Shown piece by piece: positions 37,670 to 43,437 of a stretch of DNA of 43,437 nucleotides (its first letter is position 1; every line of letters starts with the position of its first letter). This stretch comes from Planctomyces sp. (lineage in GTDB: Bacteria; Planctomycetota; Planctomycetia; Planctomycetales; Planctomycetaceae), in contig SXKJ01000441.1 of the NCBI GenBank assembly GCA_005778115.1, positions 1 to 43,437 of the forward strand. Direction: 5' to 3'. The position numbers and the translations under genes were made by a program. The notes below the pieces were generated by a model. That model was not told the DNA's origin, searched no databases, and saw only the letters and a list, made by a program, of their open reading frames with translations.

Positions 37670-39811
37670 ATGCTTTTGAATCAACGATTCCTTCACTCTG
37701 TTTTGCTGGCCGCATTGATGTTCGCGGCCCTCACCTCAGCCAAAGCCGCCGATGGCATCAAAGCCTCGCCGGAGAAAGAAAAAGAATTGATCGCCATCCT
37801 GCGATCCGACGCACCGCCACAGGACAAGGCGATTGCCTGTAAGAAGCTGGCGATCGACGGGTCGAGCGAATCGGTTGCCGATCTGGCGAAATTGCTTTCC
37901 GATCCCCAACTGGCCTCGTGGTCTCGAATCGCGCTTGAGGCGATTCCGGGAACCGCTCCCGACGAGGCGTTGCGAAAAGCGTCCGAGTCGCTCGAAGGTA
38001 GACTGCTGGTCGGCGCGCTGAATTCGATTGGTGTCCGCCGTGACGCGAACGCAGTCGAAGCATTGACCAAACGATTGAGCGACAAGGACGAAGAAGTCGC
38101 ATCCGCGGCCGCAGTCGCCTTGGGCCGCATCGGCAGTGAAGCTGCCGCGAAGCCACTGCGACCGCTGTTGACCAGCGGTCCCGCCAAAGTCCGCTCAGCC
38201 GCCGCCGAAGGCTGTGTGCTTAGTGCCGAACAATGGCACGCTGCGGGCAAGTCGGCAGAGGCGGTCGCGCTGTACGACGAAGTCCGCAAGGCCGAACTTC
38301 CGAAACAACGCATCGTCGAAGCGACTCGCGGTGCGATCCTCGCTCGCAAGGACGAGGGAATCCCGCTGCTGCTGGAACAATTCCGATCCGCCGACAAGAA
38401 GATGTTTGAACTCGCACTGTTCACCGCTCGCGAGTTTCCCGGCAGTGAAGTCGATAAAGCGCTTGCCTCGGAATTGGCCAAGGCCACTCCCGAACGTGGA
38501 GCGTTGATCGTTCAAGCGATGGCCGATCGCAAGGAGACTGTCATCGTCGCTGCCATCTCGGAAGCCGCTGGCAGCGGACCGAAGCCGGTGCGCCTGGCTG
38601 CGATCAAAGCCCTCAGCCAAGTCGGCGATGCGTCCTCCGTCGATGCACTCTTGGAAACCGCTGTCGATAAGGACGAAGACTTGGCTCTCGCCGCAAAGGC
38701 AACGCTCGCCGATCTGCCAGGCGAGAAGGTCAATTCGCAAATCGCCGCGATGCTCCCCAATGCCAAAGGGAAGACGTACCCACTGCTGATCGAACTCGTT
38801 GGCCAACGTCGCATCGAAGCGACTCCGGCTCTGCTCAAGGCGATCGAGAATTCCGACAAGAACGTGCGAAGCGCCGCGCTGATCGCGCTGGGTGAGACGG
38901 TCTCTCTTAAGAATCTGCCGGTGTTGATCACGCAAGCCATCAGCCCGAAGAATGCGGACGATGCCGCGACCGCTCAGCAAGCGCTGAAGTCGGCGAGCGT
39001 CCGTATGCCTGATCGGGAAGCGTGCGCGACGGAACTCGCCGCCGCGTTTGAGAAAGCTCCCGCTGCCTCGAAGGTCTTGTTGCTCGACATCCTGGGTGAT
39101 GTCGGTGGTGAGAAGGCACTGAAGACGCTCAGCGCGGCCGCCAAGAGTACTAGCCCACAGCTTCAAGATGCTGGCAGCCGAGTGCTCGGCAAATGGGCCA
39201 GCCTGGATGCCGCGCCGGTGCTGCTCGACTTGGCCAAGACCGCGCCGGCCGCTCAGTTCCGCAACCGCGCGTTGAAGGGCTACATCAGTCTCGCCCGACG
39301 ATTCGCCATGCCCGACGAACAGCGAGCCGATATGTGTCAAAAGGCGTTTGATCTCTGCAAGGAACCAGCCGAACAAAAACTGGTTCTGGATGTCTGCCGC
39401 ATCCAACCCAGCGCTGAGACTCTCAAAGTGGCGATCAAACTCATGAAGGTTCCGGAACTCAAAGAGGACGCGACGCAGACAACGTTGCTTGTTGCTCAAA
39501 AGCTTGGAACCAAGGGGATCAACGTCAGCGAACAACTCAGTAAAGCTGGCTTTGAGAAAGTGAAAGTCGAAATCGTCAAAGCCGAATACGGTGCCGGTGC
39601 GACCCAAAAAGACGTTACGGCGATCGTCCGCAAACAGGTCACCGACTTGCCGCTGATTGAGTTGGTCGGAGACGGCTACAACGCCAGCTTCGGCGGCGAC
39701 CCGGCTCCGAGCACGGTCAAGCAATTGAAGATCCAGTACAAGATCAACGGCAAAGCGGCCGAGGCCACGTTTGCCGAAAATGCCCTCATTGTTCTGCCGA
39801 TGCCGAAGTAG
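37670..39811 (+). CDS. Secreted HEAT-repeat protein
   Basis: A 713-residue protein. The start at 37670 gives a clean Sec signal peptide (MLLNQRFLHSVLLAALMF, cleavage after AKA near residue 26); the open frame begins at 37619 inside the GTAG pair and is not preferred. Residues about 35-600 are HEAT-type helical repeats (for example DKDEEVASAAAVALGRIGSEAA and DKNVRSAALIALGE), forming a superhelical scaffold that binds other proteins. The last 75 residues (YGAGATQKDVTAIVRKQV, YNASFGGDPAPSTVKQLKI, then a hydrophobic end) form a separate beta-rich domain reminiscent of the DnaJC11-type C-terminal domain. The role is probably structural or adaptor-like in the periplasm. No catalytic residues are apparent. 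Confidence 0.85.
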   Translation: MLLNQRFLHSVLLAALMFAALTSAKAADGIKASPEKEKELIAILRSDAPPQDKAIACKKLAIDGSSESVADLAKLLSDPQLASWSRIALEAIPGTAPDEALRKASESLEGRLLVGALNSIGVRRDANAVEALTKRLSDKDEEVASAAAVALGRIGSEAAAKPLRPLLTSGPAKVRSAAAEGCVLSAEQWHAAGKSAEAVALYDEVRKAELPKQRIVEATRGAILARKDEGIPLLLEQFRSADKKMFELALFTAREFPGSEVDKALASELAKATPERGALIVQAMADRKETVIVAAISEAAGSGPKPVRLAAIKALSQVGDASSVDALLETAVDKDEDLALAAKATLADLPGEKVNSQIAAMLPNAKGKTYPLLIELVGQRRIEATPALLKAIENSDKNVRSAALIALGETVSLKNLPVLITQAISPKNADDAATAQQALKSASVRMPDREACATELAAAFEKAPAASKVLLLDILGDVGGEKALKTLSAAAKSTSPQLQDAGSRVLGKWASLDAAPVLLDLAKTAPAAQFRNRALKGYISLARRFAMPDEQRADMCQKAFDLCKEPAEQKLVLDVCRIQPSAETLKVAIKLMKVPELKEDATQTTLLVAQKLGTKGINVSEQLSKAGFEKVKVEIVKAEYGAGATQKDVTAIVRKQVTDLPLIELVGDGYNASFGGDPAPSTVKQLKIQYKINGKAAEATFAENALIVLPMPK

Positions 39812-39827
39812 AGGCAGCTTCAAAACC

Positions 39828-39890
39828 AGCACAACACGCAAGCGAGTGGTTGTTTTTGCGGCGATTGACCGCTCGCTTGCGCTTCGTGCT
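39828..39890. repeat. Palindromic repeat, GCGAG-arm family, copy 2
   Basis: Arms 39828-39850 and 39868-39890 pair at 19 of 23 positions around a 17-base centre. The core GCAAGCGAGTG matches copy 1. It begins 17 bases after the HEAT-repeat gene's stop. Confidence 0.75.
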
Positions 39891-39933
39891 AGGTTCTGCG
39901 ACCGCCTCAAATCGTGAACTGAAGAGCTTCTCG

Positions 39934-40473
39934 ATGCTCGCTCCTATCCTCATCGGCCTCGCAGTTCTTGTGATCCTGTTTCTCATCGTCGTGGCGATCC
40001 GCCCCTCCGAGTTCCGTATCACGCGGACAACAAGAATTGCCGCGCCGCCATCTGCCGTCTTCGCGCAGGTCAACGATTTCCATCGTTGGACGGCTTGGTC
40101 CCCGTGGGAGAAACTCGATCCAGAGTTGAAAAGAACTTACTCAGGACCGAACTCCGGAACCGGCACGATCTACGCGTGTGCCGGCAACAAACAAGTGGGC
40201 GAAGACCGCATGACGCTGACGGAAACCTGCCCTCAAGATTTGACCCGCATCCAACTGGAGTTCATCAAGCCCTTCGCAGCCACCAGCCTCGCGGAGTTCA
40301 CCTTTCGGCTCGAAGGCCAACAGACGGTCGTCACCTGGAGCATGTCGAGCCGGCACAACTTCATCAGCAAGGCATTCTGCATGTTCATGAATATGGACAA
40401 GATGGTCGGTGGCGACTTCGAGAAGGGACTGACGCCTCTGAAATCCGTCGTGGAAACCGGGCCTCTGCATTAG
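39934..40473 (+). CDS. SRPBCC (polyketide cyclase-like) protein with N-terminal membrane anchor
   Basis: A 179-residue protein from ATG 39934. Residues 3-22 are a membrane helix (APILIGLAVLVILFLIVVA). The remainder is a START/SRPBCC ligand-binding fold of the polyketide cyclase type: FRITRTTRIAAPPSAVFAQV, then WTAWSPWEKLDPELKRTYSG, the glycine-rich GTGTIYACAGNKQVGE, and the late MVGGDFEKGLTPLK helix. The family binds hydrophobic ligands; a specific role is unknown. The open frame extends to 39850 within a palindromic repeat, which is why the later start is chosen. The protein is intact and of normal length. Confidence 0.88.
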   Translation: MLAPILIGLAVLVILFLIVVAIRPSEFRITRTTRIAAPPSAVFAQVNDFHRWTAWSPWEKLDPELKRTYSGPNSGTGTIYACAGNKQVGEDRMTLTETCPQDLTRIQLEFIKPFAATSLAEFTFRLEGQQTVVTWSMSSRHNFISKAFCMFMNMDKMVGGDFEKGLTPLKSVVETGPLH

Positions 40474-40498
40474 TCCGAATGATTCCTGGATTCCTACG

Positions 40499-40591
40499 AA
40501 CCCGACGCGCAAGCGAGGCCGAATTCTTCGATCAACACCGCTCAGGTGATCGAAGGCTGGAGAAGCGTTCGCCCTCGCTTGCGTTTCGAGT
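40499..40591. repeat. Palindromic repeat, GCGAG-arm family, copy 3
   Basis: Outer arms 40499-40519 and 40571-40591 share the core GCAAGCGAGG. Nested inside is a perfect 9-bp stem CTTCGATCA (40526-40534) with TGATCGAAG (40547-40555). It begins 25 bases after the SRPBCC stop. The rest of the gap to 40676 shows nothing recognisable. Confidence 0.75.
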
Positions 40592-40676
40592 GAGTGTCGG
40601 TTGTTGCTGAGGAAATTCGGCGGCAAAAGAGTGGGCCGCCGGTCGATCGCAAGCGGCGGGGTGCGGAGTTGGTTCG

Positions 40677-41297
40677 ATGACGTTGTTGTTGTGTCCCGAA
40701 TGTTGCCAGTGGCGCGAACCGGTTGAGGGGCGTTGTCCCGTATGTGCCGGGTCGCTTGATCTCGCCATTCCCGATCCTTCTTTGGAGACGGTGGCCTCCG
40801 AAATCGGAGAACTGCACGGATTACTCGGCGAGGCGGAGGTGAAGCGCGGCGACTTGCCGAAGCGGGGCCGGCTTTGGGCGACATTCAACGGGTTGCTGTT
40901 TGTGCCGTCCGAGTCTCGAGTCATCGTGTTTGCAAATAACAAACGTGCGGGGAATGCAGTCCCCTCCGGAAGACTTGGCCGATGGATTGGTTGCTGGTGG
41001 TCGCGGTTGAGCGGACGCGAACGGGCAGATCGATTTGCTTGCGAACATCGACCAAGCGCGTTGGTTGCCCGCGATCCGCTCGCGTTGGCAGAGTTGCTGC
41101 GATCTGATCCGGCAATTCTGTTTTGGTCGCGCGGAACGATCGCCACGTGGCGGAGGCAACGCGGTCATTGGGTATTGATTCGACCGAACACATTCTCGTG
41201 GCCAGAGCGGATTGCGATGCGCGATCGTGATGGCGACCGTGCTCTACAAACCTGGTTGGAGACAACAGCGTGCCCGCTCCCCGTGAATGTTCGCTGA
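40677..41297 (+). CDS. Zinc-ribbon protein of unknown function
   Basis: A 206-residue protein not matched to a named family. The N-terminus carries a likely zinc ribbon: CPEC at 6-9 and CPVC at 20-23. The middle (about residues 85-150) is Arg/Trp-rich and basic (RLGRWIGCWWSRLSGRERADRF), and the C-terminal third has WRRQRGHWVLIRPNTFSWPERIAMRD. There is no signal peptide or membrane helix, so it is likely cytoplasmic, possibly nucleic-acid binding. Its end overlaps the start of the methyltransferase gene by 28 bases, implying translational coupling and a linked function. Start supported by GGAG about 12 bases upstream. Confidence 0.7.
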   Translation: MTLLLCPECCQWREPVEGRCPVCAGSLDLAIPDPSLETVASEIGELHGLLGEAEVKRGDLPKRGRLWATFNGLLFVPSESRVIVFANNKRAGNAVPSGRLGRWIGCWWSRLSGRERADRFACEHRPSALVARDPLALAELLRSDPAILFWSRGTIATWRRQRGHWVLIRPNTFSWPERIAMRDRDGDRALQTWLETTACPLPVNVR

Positions 41298-42487
41298 CGG
41301 AATTCCTCGATCTACTGCGTGAGTCGCTGGCCAGAGACGCCTGTTGGGGGGTCGTGCTGAGTCAGCCATGTCGTGGCGGCACCTTCGCGGATTGCCCAAG
41401 CAAATTGACCGTTCGCCCGATCGAGTTGTCCGGGAGCCGTTGCTTTCAACTGGCCGAGCGGCGCGGGAAGCAAGAGTTTCATCAGAACCTCGCTGCCGAC
41501 GAGTTGCTGATCCGGATCACGTCTGAGTTCGGTGAACGGTTCGAGCAAGCGGATCTCTTCACGCCAGACGCTGACTATTCAGCGCGGGTGATTCGGCAGG
41601 GCGTTGCGCGAGTGACGTGCCGCAAACCGTCGAAGTCAGCTCCGGCGCTGACGCATGATCGCGGCAAGCAATACTTGATTCCGGAAGGGCGGCCGTGTCC
41701 GTTCTTAGCGGAGATTGGCGTCATGACTCCTTCCGGGCAGGTCAAAGCGGCTAAACAGGCTAAGTTCCGGCAAGTGAACCGGTTTCTCGAATTCGTGGAC
41801 GACGTCTTGCCGGAGCTACCGCCGAATAGACTCATCCGCGTCATCGACTTCGGATGCGGCAAAAGTTACCTGACGTTCGCGATGCATTACTTGCTGACCA
41901 AACTGCGTGGCCGTGAGGTCGAGATCATCGGTCTCGATTTGAAGGCGGAGGTCGTCGCCGATTGCCAGCGGATTGCCGAGAAGCTTGATTGTCGCGGCTT
42001 GCGATTTGAAGTCGGCGACATCGCGGGCTACGCGGCAGTGGGACCAGTGGATCTGTCGGTCTCGCTGCACGCCTGCGACACGGCGACCGATGCGGCGCTC
42101 GCTCAAGCGGTGCGATGGAAGGCGAAAGTCATCCTCGCGGTGCCGTGTTGTCAGCATGAGGTCTTTGGCCTGCTGACAGATGATTCGCTGCCGGGCTTGC
42201 TACGGCACGGCATCTTGAAGGAACGCTTCGCGGCTTTGGCGACCGATGCACTGCGAGCCGCGCTGTTAGAGGCGATCAGTTATCGAACTCAAGTGGTCGA
42301 GTTCATCGACTTGGAGCACACGCCGAAGAATCTGCTGTTGCGAGCAATTCGATCCGATCAGCCGCTCGCGAATGTGTTCGAGCGTTACGAGCAACTCAAG
42401 CAACAACTTGGTCTGCGGGACTTCGCATTGGAACGACTGCTACAGACGGAACTCGTCGCACTGGCACGAAACCGGGGACATGTTTAA
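41270..42487 (+). CDS. Class I SAM-dependent methyltransferase (Methyltransf_32-like)
   Basis: A 405-residue protein starting at GTG 41270 behind GGAGA, inside the end of the zinc-ribbon gene. The N-terminal half contains the segment DRGKQYLIPEGRPCPFLAEIGVM (about 130-152) and KFRQVNRFLEFVDDVLPEL (about 165-183), typical of a widespread bacterial family. SAM motif I is VIDFGCGKSYLTF at 191-203, followed by EIIGLDLKAEVV (219-230) and FEVGDIAGY (246-254). SVSLHACDTATD (263-274) and the conserved VPCCQHE (291-297) are features of the Methyltransf_32 (METTL25-like) group. The family often acts on RNA, but no substrate is established. The coupled zinc-ribbon protein may be a partner. Confidence 0.88.
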   Translation: MPAPRECSLTEFLDLLRESLARDACWGVVLSQPCRGGTFADCPSKLTVRPIELSGSRCFQLAERRGKQEFHQNLAADELLIRITSEFGERFEQADLFTPDADYSARVIRQGVARVTCRKPSKSAPALTHDRGKQYLIPEGRPCPFLAEIGVMTPSGQVKAAKQAKFRQVNRFLEFVDDVLPELPPNRLIRVIDFGCGKSYLTFAMHYLLTKLRGREVEIIGLDLKAEVVADCQRIAEKLDCRGLRFEVGDIAGYAAVGPVDLSVSLHACDTATDAALAQAVRWKAKVILAVPCCQHEVFGLLTDDSLPGLLRHGILKERFAALATDALRAALLEAISYRTQVVEFIDLEHTPKNLLLRAIRSDQPLANVFERYEQLKQQLGLRDFALERLLQTELVALARNRGHV

Positions 42488-42526
42488 CGTGTCGCCTCAC
42501 CTCCATCCCCTTCTCAGGAGCCTCTC

Positions 42527-43437
42527 ATGCCGAATCAGACGTCGTTGGAGCAGACCGAATTGGCGGAACTCACGCAGTCGGTGGATGACGGCCGAGCCGC
42601 CACGGACCCGTTCAAGTTGCTCGCGGCGACGCGGACGTTGCTCGACACGCGGCTGGCGGACTTGAAGGCCAAGGATGCCGCCACGCTCACGAGCGCAGGG
42701 GGTCGCGCCACCGCGTCGGCCAATGTGCGAGCGGCTCTCGATCAACTCCAGAAGCTGTTGCGGGACGGGTACAACTTCGTGCAGGGCTTGGGGAGCTTCG
42801 CCATCAGCGACGCCGATCGGTTGGGCGTGTTCACGGCGTATGGTTGGGAGAGCGGACTGGTCGGTGACTTCAGCGATGCGCGGATCGAGTCGCTGGCGAA
42901 TCAGGCGATCACGGCGACGCCGGGGATTGCCGACCCGGCGCATCGGTATCCCGCTGCGCTCTTGGCGTTGATCACCACGCAGCTTGGCCTCGTGAACACG
43001 AATCAGCCGCTGGCCACGGGCGGCTCGGCGCAGGCCGCGACCGACGCTCGCGACGCCGCGCTGGAGCTGCTGCAATTGATCAACGCGCGGGTGCGCTTCT
43101 TTTACTGCAACGCGAGCGACGATCTGGACCAGACGGCCGAACTGGTGAAGATCGGCCGCCAACCCCGCCGAGCCTCCGGCGAAGCCGAGTCACAACCGCT
43201 CCCGCTGGTCCCCGGCACACTGACGTTGAATGCCACCGCCCTGACGCTGACCGCTCCGGCGCTGCCCGATCATGCCACGACGTTGCGAGCCTATCGCCGA
43301 CCGGCCGGCGGCACCGCCGAACTGGCCGGCACGTCCGCGACCACCACGGTCTCCCTCATCGAACTCGGCCCGTTGACTTCCGGCGTCTCCTACGAGTTCT
43401 GGCTCGTCGGCCGCAACTCCCAAGGCGAAGGCCCGGA
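42527..43437 (+). CDS. Hypothetical protein with fibronectin-III-like end, cut by the window edge
   Basis: ATG 42527 follows AGGAG (42517-42521). The frame is open for 303 codons to the right edge. Residues 1-215 are mostly helical and Ala/Leu-rich (FKLLAATRTLLDTRLADLKAKD, LDQLQKLLRDGYNFVQGLGSF, ALELLQLINARVRFFYC). From about residue 220 a beta domain resembles fibronectin type III (LRAYRRPAGGTAELAG, then LGPLTSGVSYEFWLVGRNSQGEGP). No signal peptide is seen. It lies 39 bases after the methyltransferase and in the same direction, so they may be co-transcribed. Function not recognised. Confidence 0.75.
   Translation, partial: MPNQTSLEQTELAELTQSVDDGRAATDPFKLLAATRTLLDTRLADLKAKDAATLTSAGGRATASANVRAALDQLQKLLRDGYNFVQGLGSFAISDADRLGVFTAYGWESGLVGDFSDARIESLANQAITATPGIADPAHRYPAALLALITTQLGLVNTNQPLATGGSAQAATDARDAALELLQLINARVRFFYCNASDDLDQTAELVKIGRQPRRASGEAESQPLPLVPGTLTLNATALTLTAPALPDHATTLRAYRRPAGGTAELAGTSATTTVSLIELGPLTSGVSYEFWLVGRNSQGEGP

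Noticed and set aside
38195-39910. Minus-strand open frame of 571 residues opposite the HEAT-repeat gene
   Set aside because: The plus strand encodes a clear signal peptide and HEAT repeats; the antisense translation has no recognisable domain and runs into a palindromic repeat.

Overview
The window looks like chromosomal DNA of a planctomycete (Planctomycetota). The evidence is convergent: a transmembrane Hanks-type Ser/Thr kinase with a DWG magnesium loop and a TPR tail, divergent from an ECF-type sigma factor; a giant secreted protein whose N-terminus carries an LEPR-type signal region; a DUF1501 protein; a Tat-exported Gfo/Idh/MocA oxidoreductase; a secreted HEAT-repeat protein; and families of short palindromic repeats between genes. 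No rRNA, tRNA, CRISPR array, transposase or phage gene was seen.

Layout. Positions 1-3476 (minus strand) hold the kinase, whose TPR tail continues to the left edge in a second frame after a frameshift near 1080. Positions 3547-4110 hold the sigma factor. Positions 4229-4666 hold a small protein resembling the region that precedes the kinase domain in planctomycete kinases, ending inside a palindromic repeat. Positions 4914-30641 are one enormous, multiply interrupted gene for a modular surface or secreted protein. In order it encodes an LEPR signal, subtilisin-like protease, beta-helix, SdrD-like and VCBS modules, three FG-GAP blocks separated by two GEVED domains, RTX repeats, integrin-like FG-GAP, RTX, seven further CSLREA/beta-helix modules, two Calx-beta domains and a cadherin-like domain. 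It carries four frameshifts and three in-frame stops. A frameshifted DUF1501 gene (30818-32169, minus) separates it from a 3' piece with cadherin/Ig-like and RTX repeats (32170-35997) that has no start of its own.

Positions 36274-43437 are tidy and intact: Gfo/Idh/MocA oxidoreductase, HEAT-repeat protein, SRPBCC protein, a zinc-ribbon protein overlapping a SAM methyltransferase, and the start of a protein with a fibronectin-III-like region that leaves the window.

The genes do not form one obvious pathway. The kinase and sigma factor form a plausible envelope signalling pair next to the giant gene, but a regulatory link is only inferred. The most unusual material is the broken giant gene with its nested duplications and the GTAG palindromes, whose paired copies differ by a compensatory base-pair change at the same stem position. 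Because frameshifts are concentrated in the first 32 kb, sequencing error must be excluded before decay is accepted; the three substitution-type stop codons argue that at least part of the damage is real.
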